DNA of 64,000 nucleotides. Origin: Firmicutes bacterium CAG:194 (GTDB taxonomy: Bacteria; Bacillota; Clostridia; Lachnospirales; Lachnospiraceae). Position 1 is the stretch's first letter, and every line of letters starts with the position of its first letter. Positions 24,173 through 33,897 of this stretch are shown piece after piece. The stretch covers positions 74,235 to 138,234 of the forward strand of contig HF995235.1 of assembly GCA_000432915.1 (NCBI GenBank). The letters run 5' to 3'. A program made the position numbers and the translations under genes. The notes under the pieces were generated by a model. That model did not search any database and had not been told where the DNA came from. It saw only the letters and a program-made list of their open reading frames with translations.

Positions 24173-26599
24173 TTATTTATCATCCTTGGTGTATTTCCAA
24201 AAGTTATCCACCGCCTCTGCACAGGTTGCCCCCGTTACACACCGGTAGGACTGCCACTCCCGTGGGAACAGCTTCTGATAACCGGTCTGCAAAAAACGGT
24301 CATCCAGAAGTGCTACAATCCCGCGATCCGTTTCGCTTCTGATCACTCTGCCTGCTGCCTGCTGTACCTTGTTCATGCCCGGATAGCGATAGGCAAAATC
24401 AAAGCCGTTTTTTCCCTCCGCATTAAAATAATCCTTCAACAATTCCCTCTCAAAGCAGACCTGCGGCAGACCGGTTCCCACAATAATGGCACCGATCAGA
24501 CTTTCCCCCTTCAAGTCGATCCCTTCCGAGAAAATACCTCCCAGCACACAAAAGCCGAGCAGACTCTTATCCTCCTGTTCAATCTCCATATGCACAAGGC
24601 TTTCCCATGAGGCAGCTCTGCTTCTATCATCGGTATCCGGATGAGGTTCTGCTATTGCAAAACGCTTCAGGAACTGCTCTCTTGCCGCTTCATTCATATA
24701 CTCCTGCTGCGTGATACACTCCTGTGTTTCTTCTATATAAAAGCGATCCATATAACAGTTATATACCTGCTCCAAAAACTGGTGGGACGGAAAGAAGATC
24801 ATATAATTACCATTCCTCTGCGCTACAATATCAGAAATATAGGAAGCAATATGATAATATTCCAGTTCGCAGCGTCTCGTGTAACGGCTTGTGACATCAC
24901 TTGCCAGAAGCAGCTGCATCTGTTCCTTATGAAATGCAGAGCTTGCATACACTTCAAAATCTTCCTTCGTTCCGCCTAAAAGCTGCTTATAATACTGGAT
25001 GGGCAGAAATGTCGCCGAAAACAGGATGGATGCAACCCCCTCGTCCATACATTCCTGCAGGCGCGAAGATGGATCGATACAATACTCCCGGATCAGGAAG
25101 CTGCCATCCTCCCTGAGACGCGTATAGATCCTGTAGTGGTCATCCAGCCGCTCACTGACGTCCAGAAACCGTCCGGCTTCAAAATAAAACTGCAGAATTT
25201 CTTCCCGCACCGGACTATCCTCATGATCCTCCAGATAAGTACCTATCGCGCTGTGCAGCCTGGATAGCTGCATTGTAAAGCTGCCTGCTGATTCCACGAC
25301 CATATCACATTGCTCCTTTTTGAGCGCAAGCAATTCCTTATTACAGCGGTCAATATATTTATCCAGTCCCGTCTTATATTCTTTAACAGTCTTCTTCAAA
25401 GTAAGAAAATCTTCTTTCACAAGCTGTGCACTGTACATTTCCCGCCCACGTTCCACAAGATTGTGTGCTTCATCGACAAGAAACAGATAAGGGCCTTTGA
25501 TCCCCTCCGCAAAAAAACGTTTCAAGTGCACATAGGGGTCAAACAGGTAGTTATAATCACAGATCACCGCATCCGAAAACAGGCTCATATCCAGCGACAT
25601 CTCAAACGGACAGACCATAAACCGCTCCGCATACTCCAGCACAGTATCCCGGTCAAAGCAGTCCCGTTCCTGCAAAAGTGCATAAATGGCATCATTGATC
25701 CTGCTGAAATGTCCTTTTGCATAAGGGCAGTCCACAGGATTGCAGCTGCATGCCTCCATTGGGCATATCTTTTCTTTTGCGGTCAGCAGTACGGTTTTAT
25801 AGCAAAGTCCGTTTTCTGCCAGGATTGAGAACGTTTCTTTCGCTACTGTCCGTGTGATCGTTTTTGCCGTCAGATAAAAAATCCTGTCTGCCTTTTCCTC
25901 CCCGACTGCCTTCACCGCCGGGAAGATCGTGGAGATTGTCTTGCCTACGCCGGTCGGTGCCTGAATGAACAGCTTCTTTTTGTGGCAGATCGTCTGGTAC
26001 ACATGTCCGACCAGTTCCTTCTGACCTGTGCGGTAATCAAACGGAAAAGCAAGCGCATGAATGCTCTCCTGCCGTTTCTGATGCCATTCATAGGTAAAGT
26101 CCGCCCACTTTTTATATTGATCCATAAGATTCCAGAACCAATTACGGACTTCTACCCTTGTATAGGTTTCATGGAAATACTTAATCTCCTCCGTTTCCAT
26201 GTTGCAATAGGTCATACGGACACCGATCTTCCGCAGGTCTTCTTTTTCTGCCACAATAAATGCATAACAGAGCGCCTGCATCAGGTGGACTTTCTTTGGC
26301 TCCCTGATATGCTTCAGTTCCTGGTAGGTTCCCTTGATCTCATCTACGATCACCTGTCCGTTTTCCCGGTGGATCACGCCATCCGCACGTCCCTCAATCT
26401 GAATTTGATAGTTCTCATATGGTACGATATAACGAAGAGGCACCTCCGCTTCATACTCCAGCCCCATGCGTTTCTGGATCATTCTGTGGATCCTGCTTCC
26501 GTCCTGCATGGCATCCGGCGAAGCCGCATGTCTGTTATCAATATCACCTTCCCGGAAAATAAATTCCACAAGATTCCGCACCGAAATCTGAATATCCAC
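24173..26599 (-). CDS. PD-(D/E)XK nuclease fused to XPD/DinG-type helicase
   Basis: An 808-residue protein. Residues 1 to about 170 form a RecB/Cas4-like nuclease: Asp73 in EGRADG, Glu87-x-Lys89 in VDEIKG, and the QxxxY motif at 108-112. The rest is a superfamily 2 XPD/Rad3 helicase with Walker A APTGVGKT (214-221), an Fe-S cluster region (CPMEACSCNPVDCPYAKG plus a further Cys), DEAH box LVDEAHNL, and motif VI QAAGRVIR. It should act on DNA 5'-3' in repair. The start is GTG after GGGAGGTACCAAC. The gene is monocistronic on the minus strand. Confidence 0.92.
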   Translation of the reverse strand: MDIQISVRNLVEFIFREGDIDNRHAASPDAMQDGSRIHRMIQKRMGLEYEAEVPLRYIVPYENYQIQIEGRADGVIHRENGQVIVDEIKGTYQELKHIREPKKVHLMQALCYAFIVAEKEDLRKIGVRMTYCNMETEEIKYFHETYTRVEVRNWFWNLMDQYKKWADFTYEWHQKRQESIHALAFPFDYRTGQKELVGHVYQTICHKKKLFIQAPTGVGKTISTIFPAVKAVGEEKADRIFYLTAKTITRTVAKETFSILAENGLCYKTVLLTAKEKICPMEACSCNPVDCPYAKGHFSRINDAIYALLQERDCFDRDTVLEYAERFMVCPFEMSLDMSLFSDAVICDYNYLFDPYVHLKRFFAEGIKGPYLFLVDEAHNLVERGREMYSAQLVKEDFLTLKKTVKEYKTGLDKYIDRCNKELLALKKEQCDMVVESAGSFTMQLSRLHSAIGTYLEDHEDSPVREEILQFYFEAGRFLDVSERLDDHYRIYTRLREDGSFLIREYCIDPSSRLQECMDEGVASILFSATFLPIQYYKQLLGGTKEDFEVYASSAFHKEQMQLLLASDVTSRYTRRCELEYYHIASYISDIVAQRNGNYMIFFPSHQFLEQVYNCYMDRFYIEETQECITQQEYMNEAAREQFLKRFAIAEPHPDTDDRSRAASWESLVHMEIEQEDKSLLGFCVLGGIFSEGIDLKGESLIGAIIVGTGLPQVCFERELLKDYFNAEGKNGFDFAYRYPGMNKVQQAAGRVIRSETDRGIVALLDDRFLQTGYQKLFPREWQSYRCVTGATCAEAVDNFWKYTKDDK

Positions 26600-27008
26600 G
26601 TTGGTACCTCCCTTCTGTTTTCTCTGTCTGTGTTTTCTGTCAGTATCTTTATCTATATTTGCTGTCTGCTGTTATCTGTATTTTTTTCCATGTTTCCTTC
26701 CTATTTTCCATACTGCATGGATCCTCCGCCCGGAGCCTCCTCCCGAATTCTCTGCATGGAGCCTCACATAGCATCTTTCTTATTGTCTCCCACCGCATGG
26801 AATGTGTCAAGTATCGTATGCAGGTTATGGATGACGGTCTGCCTTTTATCTCCTGCTGCCATTCATACATATTTGTTGAAAATCATTATTTGGGATGAAT
26901 AACAATACAGAATCCGGCAAACAGAGACGAGATACGCTCTGCGAATCTCGCTCTGATTAGCGGTCGTCAAATGCACCGCATAAATGCGTGCATTTTCCTC
27001 GTCGCCAT
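26600..27008. other. Intergenic stretch with palindromic repeat, no supported gene
   Basis: The part next to the helicase is pyrimidine-rich and holds three GCATGGA words. At 26926-27002 there is a structured unit: GACGAG pairs with CTCGTC across the ends, CGAGAT pairs with ATCTCG, and AAATGCAC pairs with GTGCATTT around 26970-26997. This looks like an extragenic palindrome. Short open frames of 60-80 codons on both strands have no ribosome site. Confidence 0.45.
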
Positions 27009-27042
27009 AACAAAAAACACCCCCGACAACGTCGGGGGTGTT
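27009..27042 (-). terminator. Intrinsic terminator after the HPr-like gene
   Basis: A perfect 12-bp stem with a 3-base loop (AACACCCCCGAC at 27016-27027, GTCGGGGGTGTT at 27031-27042) is followed by TTTTG in the minus sense. It lies 20 bases after the stop. Confidence 0.92.
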
Positions 27043-27062
27043 CGTCTGTTTCTGCAATATAA

Positions 27063-27290
27063 TTAGCAGGCCATTGCATACTTGCCAAGATATTTTTCAA
27101 AGCCTTCATCATAGCCGTGACAGCATACTGTCAATGCCTGTCTGAAGTCCAGAGCTAATACGCCTAAAATGGATTTTGCGTCTACTGTATAGTGATTATA
27201 AGAAATGTCAATGTCAAAATCGCACGCGGATGCTCTCTTTACAAATTCCTTTACCTCATCATGTCTTAAAAAAATCTTGTGTTGTGTCAT
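27063..27290 (-). CDS. HPr-family protein lacking the active-site histidine
   Basis: A 75-residue protein. The regulatory-serine region of HPr is well kept (YTVDAKSILGVLALDF, matching the VNAKSIMGVxxL pattern around Ser46). The phosphoryl-acceptor segment, normally GLHARPA, reads FLRHDEVKEFV, so His15 and Arg17 are not in place. It therefore cannot act as an ordinary PTS phosphocarrier; a Crh-like regulatory role is possible. Crh of Bacillus also lacks His15 but keeps Ser46. The ATG at 27290 follows AGGTGG by eight bases; a GTG at 27302 overlaps that site. It has its own promoter and terminator. Confidence 0.85.
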   Translation of the reverse strand: MTQHKIFLRHDEVKEFVKRASACDFDIDISYNHYTVDAKSILGVLALDFRQALTVCCHGYDEGFEKYLGKYAMAC

Positions 27291-27346
27291 AGAAATTACC
27301 ACCTTTCTTACTATGCCAGAATACTGATTTTTGTTTCATTGTTTGC

Positions 27347-27374
27347 ATTATACCCAATTCACGCCAAAAGTAAA
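27347..27374 (-). promoter_or_regulatory. Promoter of the HPr-like gene
   Basis: In the minus sense TTTACT (27369-27374), a 16-base spacer and a perfect TATAAT (27347-27352). It lies about 57 bases upstream of the start at 27290. Confidence 0.65.
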
Positions 27375-27559
27375 GTATTTATTTTAATACAATTTTGCTT
27401 TTGGATCTTTTCCGTGCAATCCTGCACAGTGCATTTGTTTCCCATCTGCCGGCATTGTGAAAATTTCACTAATGAAATGTGGTATCCTTTCACTTTTTTG
27501 CACATTTTTCTTGCATTATATGTCTTTTTTTCATTTTGCGAGTCAAAACGATGTATTTT

Positions 27560-29053
27560 TTACTGAACATACAGATTAGAATAACCCATCAGGCTTTCAT
27601 CTACTTCACGTGCGCATTCACGTCCCTGTCTGATCGCTTTGACAACCAGAGATTGTCCTGTGTGCATATCGCCCGCTGCAAAGACATTTTTCACGTTTGT
27701 TTTAAAACTATCTTGCTCTGTCTTCACATTGGTTCTTGGTGTCAGTTCCACCTTAAAAGCATCCGTGACGTATTTCTGTGCCCCCAGGAAGCCCGCAGCA
27801 ATGAGTACAAGCTCGCAGTCCATGATTTTTTCACTGCCTGCTACTTCTTTACTATTCATTCTGCCTGTCTGAGGATCCTTTTCCCATGCAAGTTTTACAA
27901 TCTTAACCGCTTTCAGCCTGCCGTTTTTATCTTTGATGAACTCCTTTACCGTGGATTCATAAATACGCGGGTCATGCCCGAATACAGCGATCGCCTCCTC
28001 CTGACCGTAATCTGTCTTGCAGATCTTCGGCCATTCCGGCCACGGATTGTTTGCCGCACGTTTGTCCGGTGCCTTAGGCATCATTTCGATCTGTGTCACG
28101 GATTTACAGCCATGTCGCATACAAGTACCGACACAGTCATTTCCGGTATCGCCGCCACCGATGATGATCACGTTTTTGCCCTTTGCGCTGACATAATTTC
28201 CATCCTTGAAATCAGAATCGAGAAGCGATTTTGTATTCCGGCTCAAGAAATCAACCGCAAAGTAAATGCCTTCCGCATCTCTGCCCGGTGCTGTAATGTC
28301 ACGCGGGTTGGAAGAGCCGCAGCAGAGTACAACACGGTCAAAGTCCGCAAGCAGCTTTGCCGGCTTGATATCCTTACCGATATCTGTATTTGTCACAAAT
28401 GTGATACCTTCTGCTTTCATCACATCGATCTTCCGGTCAATGATCCGCTTTTCCAGCTTCATATTCGGAATACCGTACATGAGCAGTCCGCCGATCCGGT
28501 CATGACGCTCAAATACCGTTACCAGATGCCCACGCTTATTGAGCTGGTCTGCAACAGCAAGTCCGCTCGGGCCGCTGCCGATTACCGCTACCTTTTTACC
28601 GGTTCTCACTTTGGGCGGATGCGGCAAAGCATAACCCTTTTCATATGCATTTTCTATGATGGCATACTCATTTTCCTTAGTTGCCACCGGATCTCCGTAA
28701 AGTCCGCACGTACATGCATTTTCGCAAAGTGCCGGGCAGACACGGGAGGTAAATTCCGGGAAGTTATTTGTCTTTTTCAGTCTGTTATATGCCTGCTGCC
28801 AGTTTCCTGTATATACCAGATCGTTCCATTCCGGAACGAGGTTGTGCAGCGGGCATCCGCTCGTCATACCGCACAGATCCATCCCTGCCTGACAGAACGG
28901 TACACCGCATTCCATACATCTTGCACCCTGCAGCTGCTGCTTTTCTTTCGGAAGGTGCATATGGAATTCATTAAAATGTTTGATTCTCTCTTTCGGTTCC
29001 TCGGCTACTGAAACCTGTCTTTCATACTCCATAAAGCCTGTTGGTTTTCCCAT
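27560..29053 (-). CDS. gltD: Glutamate synthase, small (beta) subunit
   Basis: A 497-residue flavoprotein that takes electrons from NAD(P)H and passes them to the large subunit. The N-terminal Fe-S region is present (CMECGVPFCQAG, then SGCPLHNLVPEW and CPALCENACTCG). An FAD site follows (VIGSGPSGLAVADQL), then the NAD(P)-binding site (NVIIIGGGDTGNDCVGTC) and the C-terminal FAD motif VFAAGDMHTGQSLVV. The gene starts 11 bases after gltB and forms an operon with it. Confidence 0.97.
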   Translation of the reverse strand: MGKPTGFMEYERQVSVAEEPKERIKHFNEFHMHLPKEKQQLQGARCMECGVPFCQAGMDLCGMTSGCPLHNLVPEWNDLVYTGNWQQAYNRLKKTNNFPEFTSRVCPALCENACTCGLYGDPVATKENEYAIIENAYEKGYALPHPPKVRTGKKVAVIGSGPSGLAVADQLNKRGHLVTVFERHDRIGGLLMYGIPNMKLEKRIIDRKIDVMKAEGITFVTNTDIGKDIKPAKLLADFDRVVLCCGSSNPRDITAPGRDAEGIYFAVDFLSRNTKSLLDSDFKDGNYVSAKGKNVIIIGGGDTGNDCVGTCMRHGCKSVTQIEMMPKAPDKRAANNPWPEWPKICKTDYGQEEAIAVFGHDPRIYESTVKEFIKDKNGRLKAVKIVKLAWEKDPQTGRMNSKEVAGSEKIMDCELVLIAAGFLGAQKYVTDAFKVELTPRTNVKTEQDSFKTNVKNVFAAGDMHTGQSLVVKAIRQGRECAREVDESLMGYSNLYVQ

Positions 29054-29064
29054 GCTGCCACCTC

Positions 29065-32000
29065 CTACTTATTTTTGTTGGCATAAAATGCCTCAATCTG
29101 TGCCTGTTCTGCGGAAAGTCCTTTTTCCTCCATCTGCACGATCGCTTTCAGCATACGTTCATAGTCATGTGGGATGATCTTCTTGAACTTCGGCAGATAT
29201 TCTCCGAAGTTATCGAGGATCTGTTTGCCCTTTTCGGAATTTGTATAAGCAACATGTTCCTTGATCATATCCTTCAGCTCCAGTACATCGTATTTGGATG
29301 TAATTTCGGAAGAAGAAACCATGTCTTTGTTGACCTTTGTATACAGATCATTGTTTTCATCGAGTACATAAGCGATACCACCGCTCATACCGGCTGCAAA
29401 GTTCTTTCCGACACAGCCAAGGATGACTGCACGGCCACCTGTCATATATTCACAGCCGTGATCGCCGACACCTTCCACTACAGCGATCGCACCGGAGTTA
29501 CGAACGCAGAAACGTTCTCCCGCTACACCGTTGATAAAGGCTTTACCGCTTGTTGCGCCGTACAGTGCCACGTTACCGACGATAATGTTCTCATCCTGCT
29601 TGAATTTGCTGCCCTTCGGTGGATATACGATCAGCTTACCGCCTGAAAGTCCTTTGCCGAAGTAGTCATTGGAATCGCCGACAAGTTCCAGTGTCAGACC
29701 CTTTGGAATGAAAGCACCAAAGCTCTGACCGCCGGCTCCGTTACAAAGTACACGGTAGGTATCCTCAGGTAACGTATTGTAGAAGCGCTTCGTGATCTCT
29801 GCACCGAGGATCGTACCGAATGCCCGGTCTGTATTGGTGACATCCACTTCAATACTTCTCTTTGCACCTGTCTCCAGTGCTTTGCCAAGCTGCTTTAAGA
29901 GTACCTTTTCATCCTTAGTCTTTTCCAGATGGAAATCATATGCCTGTTTCGGATCAAAGGTTACCTTCTCCTTACTGCCTGCATATGGGTTATTTAAAAT
30001 ATTGCTCAGGTCGATACGTTCGTATCTGGCATCCAGTCCCTCGCGCACCTTCAGAAGATCAGTACGTCCAACCAGTTCATCGATCGTGTGGATACCAAGC
30101 TGTGCCATATATTCACGCATTTCTTCTGCAATAAAGCGCATGAAGTTTTCGACGTATTCCGGTTTGCCGCGGAAACGCTTACGAAGCTCCGGATTCTGGG
30201 TTGCGATACCAACCGGACAAGTATCCAGATTGCAGACACGCATCATCACACAGCCCATCGTTACAAGCGGTGCTGTTGCAAAGCCGTATTCCTCAGCACC
30301 CAGAAGTGCTGCGATCACAACGTCACGACCGCTCATCAGCTTACCGTCCGTCTCGATGATGACCTTATTTCTCAGTCCGTTCATGATCAGTGTCTGGTGT
30401 GTCTCAGCAAGACCAAGCTCCCACGGAAGACCTGCATTGTGGATGGAGTTACGAGGTGCAGCTCCTGTACCGCCGTCATAACCGGAAACAAGCACTACCT
30501 GTGCACCGGCTTTTGCAACACCTGCTGCAACTGTTCCGACACCGGATTCCGATACGAGCTTGACAGAAATACGGGCATCTTTATTGGCATTTTTCAGGTC
30601 GTAGATCAGCTGCGCCAGATCTTCGATCGAATAAATATCATGATGCGGTGGCGGGGAGATCAGACCGACACCCGGTGTGGAATGACGTGTCTTTGCAATC
30701 CATGGATATACTTTACCTGCCGGCAGATGTCCGCCTTCACCCGGTTTTGCGCCCTGTGCCATTTTGATCTGGATTTCCTTTGCACTGGTCAGATATTTAC
30801 TTGTTACACCAAAACGTCCACTTGCTACCTGCTTGATCGCAGAGCATTTGTTCAGTCCGTCCGGTCCGATGGAAAGCCGCTCCAGATCCTCGCCGCCTTC
30901 ACCGGTATTGGATTTACCGCCCAGGTTGTTCATAGCTACCGCCAGGCATTCATGTGCTTCCTGTGAAATGGAACCATAGGACATCGCACCTGTCTTGAAA
31001 CGTTTTACAATCGAATCAACACTTTCCACTTCATCAATGGAAATACCTTTTTTCGGATAGTTGAAATCCATCAGTCCACGCAGTGTCTTGATGCTTGTTT
31101 CATCATTCACGCAGGCTGTATACTGTTTGAACATCTCATAGTCGCCACGTCTTGTTGCTTCCTGCAGCAGATGGATCGTCTTTGGATTATACAGATGTTC
31201 ATCACCGCCGGAACGCATCTTATGATGGCCTGGGCTGTCAAGTGTCAGGTCAGTTGCAAGCTCCAGCGGATCAAATGCCAGAGAATGCAGCTCGTCTACC
31301 TGCTGCTCGATATCCTTTATTGTAATACCGCCGACGCGGCAGACTGTATCTGTAAAGTATTTGTTGATCACATCATAATCGATACCGATCGCTTCAAAAA
31401 TCTTAGAACCCTGATAAGACTGGATCGTGGAAATACCCATCTTGGATGCGATCTTGACGATACCGCTCAGTACCGCATGGTTATAATCGTCTACTGCCGC
31501 ATAGTAGTCCTTATCCAGCATATGGTTGTCGATCAGTTCCTTGATGGACTCCTGTGCCAGATACGGATTGATCGCGCAGGCACCAAAGCCTAACAGTGTC
31601 GCAAAGTGATGTACCTCTCTCGGCTCTGCACTTTCCAGAATGATCGCTACGCTTGTACGTTTCTTTGTGGTAACCAGATGCTGCTGCAGAGCAGAAACTG
31701 CAAGCAGGGATGGGATTGCCACATGGTTTTCATCCACACCTCTGTCGGACAGGATGATAATGTTGACACCGTCACGGAACGCTCTGTCCACTTCTACGAA
31801 CAGTCTGTCGATCGCCTTCTCCAGACTTGTATTTTTATAATATGTGATCGGAACAGTTTCTACCTTGAAACCTTCCGCCTTCATGCTCTTGATCTTCATC
31901 AGGTCTGTATTGGTCAGGATCGGGTTGTTGACCTGCAGCACGTTACAGTTCTTCGGTGACTCTTCGAGCAGGTTACCGTCAGTTCCGATATAAGTCGTTG

Positions 32001-33612
32001 TAGAGGTAACGACTTCCTCACGGATCGCATCGATCGGCGGGTTGGTTACCTGTGCAAACAGCTGTTTGAAATAGTGGAACAGCGGATGTTTTGCTTTGCT
32101 GAGTACCGGAAGCGGGGTGTCCACACCCATGGCTGCGATCGCTTCACCGCCATTTTTTGCCATTGGCAGAATGCTCTGCTTCAGCTCATCATACGTATAA
32201 CCGAATGCTTTCTGCATACGCTGTCTTTCTTCATAGGTAAATTCCGGAACACGCTCATTCGGGATCTTTAAAGAATGCAGCTCTACGAGGTTGGAATCCA
32301 GCCATTCTCCATATGGCTCTTTTCCTGCATAAGCATCCTTGATCTCATCATCATCAATGACACGGCCTTTTACCGTATCCACAAGGAGCATCTTGCCCGG
32401 ACGAAGCCTTTCCTTCTTCACGATCTTTGTCGGATCGATCGGCAGAACACCGACCTCGGAAGAAAGGATCAGCTGATCGTCATCCGTAATAAAATATCTG
32501 GAAGGACGCAGACCGTTACGGTCAAGAACCGCACCCATCACATCACCGTCCGAAAACAGGATAGAAGCCGGTCCGTCCCATGGCTCCATCATCGTTGCAT
32601 AATAATGATAGAAGTCCTTCTTTTTCTGGGACATGGTTTTATTGTTTGCCCACGGCTCAGGAATCGTGATCATGACTGCCAATGGCAGATCCATACCACT
32701 CATGACAAGGAATTCCAGTGTATTGTCAAGCATTGCGGAATCGGAACCGGATGCATTGATCACAGGCAGGATCTTGTGAAGCTCTCCGTGCAGATGCTCG
32801 GATTCCATATTCTCTTCACGGGCAAGCATCTTATCTGCATTACCGCGGATCGTATTGATCTCGCCGTTGTGCACGATAAACCGGTTTGGATGTGCTCTTT
32901 CCCAGCTTGGGTTTGTATTTGTGGAGAAACGGGAGTGTACGATCGCGATCGCTGATTCATAATCCTCATCCTGCAGATCCTTAAAGAAGGTACGAAGCTG
33001 TCCGACAAGGAACATACCTTTATAGACGATCGTACGGCTGCTCAAGGATACCACATAGGTCACATCTGTAGACTGTTCAAAGACACGTCTGACAATATAA
33101 AGCTTCCGGTCAAAATCAAGTCCCTTTGCCACATTATCAGGCTTCTTGATAAATGCCTGCATAATATAAGGCATGCATTCGATCGCTTTATGGCCGAGCA
33201 CGGACGGATAGGTAGGAACCTCTCTCCAACCTAAAAACTCCATGCCTTCCTTTTCTACAATGATCTCAAACATCTTTTTTGCCTGATTACGCTGCAGCTC
33301 ATCCTGTGGGAAGAAGAACATACCTACTCCGTATTCTCTCTCCTTACCAATAGAAAAGCCGAGGGTATTTGTGACCTTTGAGAAGAACTTGTGTGATACC
33401 TGTGTCAGGATACCCACTCCGTCTCCGGTCTTACCCTCGGCGTCTTTGCCGGCTCTGTGTTCAAGATTTTCTACAATTCTAAGTGCGTTTTCTACGGTCG
33501 CCCTGCTCTTTTGTCCTTTGATATTTACGCAGGCACCGATACCGCAGTTGTCATGCTCAAACGATGACCGGTATAACGGCGGTCGTTTGGCAGATGGTTG
33601 TGCGTCAAACAT
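29065..33612 (-). CDS. gltB: Glutamate synthase, large (alpha) subunit
   Basis: A 1515-residue enzyme that makes two glutamates from glutamine and 2-oxoglutarate. A short propeptide of 22 residues precedes Cys23 (HDNCGIG), which becomes the N-terminal nucleophile of the class II amidotransferase domain after processing. Then follow the central domain, the FMN-binding synthase domain (GAMSYGSISQEAHECLA, GGKSNTGEGGED) and the 3Fe-4S cysteines in MRVCNLDTCPVGIATQ. The C-terminal beta-helix carries GGRAVILG and GMSGGIAYV. AAAGGAG precedes the ATG. A sigma-A promoter lies 52 bases upstream. Confidence 0.97.
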   Translation of the reverse strand: MFDAQPSAKRPPLYRSSFEHDNCGIGACVNIKGQKSRATVENALRIVENLEHRAGKDAEGKTGDGVGILTQVSHKFFSKVTNTLGFSIGKEREYGVGMFFFPQDELQRNQAKKMFEIIVEKEGMEFLGWREVPTYPSVLGHKAIECMPYIMQAFIKKPDNVAKGLDFDRKLYIVRRVFEQSTDVTYVVSLSSRTIVYKGMFLVGQLRTFFKDLQDEDYESAIAIVHSRFSTNTNPSWERAHPNRFIVHNGEINTIRGNADKMLAREENMESEHLHGELHKILPVINASGSDSAMLDNTLEFLVMSGMDLPLAVMITIPEPWANNKTMSQKKKDFYHYYATMMEPWDGPASILFSDGDVMGAVLDRNGLRPSRYFITDDDQLILSSEVGVLPIDPTKIVKKERLRPGKMLLVDTVKGRVIDDDEIKDAYAGKEPYGEWLDSNLVELHSLKIPNERVPEFTYEERQRMQKAFGYTYDELKQSILPMAKNGGEAIAAMGVDTPLPVLSKAKHPLFHYFKQLFAQVTNPPIDAIREEVVTSTTTYIGTDGNLLEESPKNCNVLQVNNPILTNTDLMKIKSMKAEGFKVETVPITYYKNTSLEKAIDRLFVEVDRAFRDGVNIIILSDRGVDENHVAIPSLLAVSALQQHLVTTKKRTSVAIILESAEPREVHHFATLLGFGACAINPYLAQESIKELIDNHMLDKDYYAAVDDYNHAVLSGIVKIASKMGISTIQSYQGSKIFEAIGIDYDVINKYFTDTVCRVGGITIKDIEQQVDELHSLAFDPLELATDLTLDSPGHHKMRSGGDEHLYNPKTIHLLQEATRRGDYEMFKQYTACVNDETSIKTLRGLMDFNYPKKGISIDEVESVDSIVKRFKTGAMSYGSISQEAHECLAVAMNNLGGKSNTGEGGEDLERLSIGPDGLNKCSAIKQVASGRFGVTSKYLTSAKEIQIKMAQGAKPGEGGHLPAGKVYPWIAKTRHSTPGVGLISPPPHHDIYSIEDLAQLIYDLKNANKDARISVKLVSESGVGTVAAGVAKAGAQVVLVSGYDGGTGAAPRNSIHNAGLPWELGLAETHQTLIMNGLRNKVIIETDGKLMSGRDVVIAALLGAEEYGFATAPLVTMGCVMMRVCNLDTCPVGIATQNPELRKRFRGKPEYVENFMRFIAEEMREYMAQLGIHTIDELVGRTDLLKVREGLDARYERIDLSNILNNPYAGSKEKVTFDPKQAYDFHLEKTKDEKVLLKQLGKALETGAKRSIEVDVTNTDRAFGTILGAEITKRFYNTLPEDTYRVLCNGAGGQSFGAFIPKGLTLELVGDSNDYFGKGLSGGKLIVYPPKGSKFKQDENIIVGNVALYGATSGKAFINGVAGERFCVRNSGAIAVVEGVGDHGCEYMTGGRAVILGCVGKNFAAGMSGGIAYVLDENNDLYTKVNKDMVSSSEITSKYDVLELKDMIKEHVAYTNSEKGKQILDNFGEYLPKFKKIIPHDYERMLKAIVQMEEKGLSAEQAQIEAFYANKNK

Positions 33613-33663
33613 ATCTGACTCCTTTCCCTGTCTGCTGCCAGTCGGTTTTCTTTTGTTAGAGAA

Positions 33664-33692
33664 ACTATACCTCTATTTTTTTCATTTGTAAA
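33664..33692 (-). promoter_or_regulatory. Promoter of gltBD
   Basis: In the minus sense TTTACA (33687-33692), a 17-base spacer and TATAGT (33664-33669). The region further upstream to 33897 is very AT-rich with no gene and could hold regulator sites; I see no clear palindrome for a GltC- or TnrA-type protein. Confidence 0.7.
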
Positions 33693-33897
33693 TAGTAACT
33701 TTTTTGTAAATTGTCAGATTATTTGAATATTCGTTCGTTTTTGCATTATTGTATGAATATTGTATTTATTTTTTATGATATGAGCCATTTAACACACAAT
33801 TATTTTGCATATCCTCCCAGTTTTCTTTCCGGTTTTACAGATTCAGTCCATATTTCTTTGAAAATAATTGTTCCGGTTCTTCCTTTTGCAAAAAACA

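Noticed and set aside
26649..26902. Small frames of 73-79 codons on both strands
   Set aside because: They overlap each other, lack ribosome sites and have no sequence pattern of a protein.
27479..29011. A 510-codon plus-strand open frame
   Set aside because: It is antisense to gltD, whose motifs are unmistakable. It has no ribosome site or family resemblance and is rich in Cys, Phe and His as expected from reverse-strand codons.
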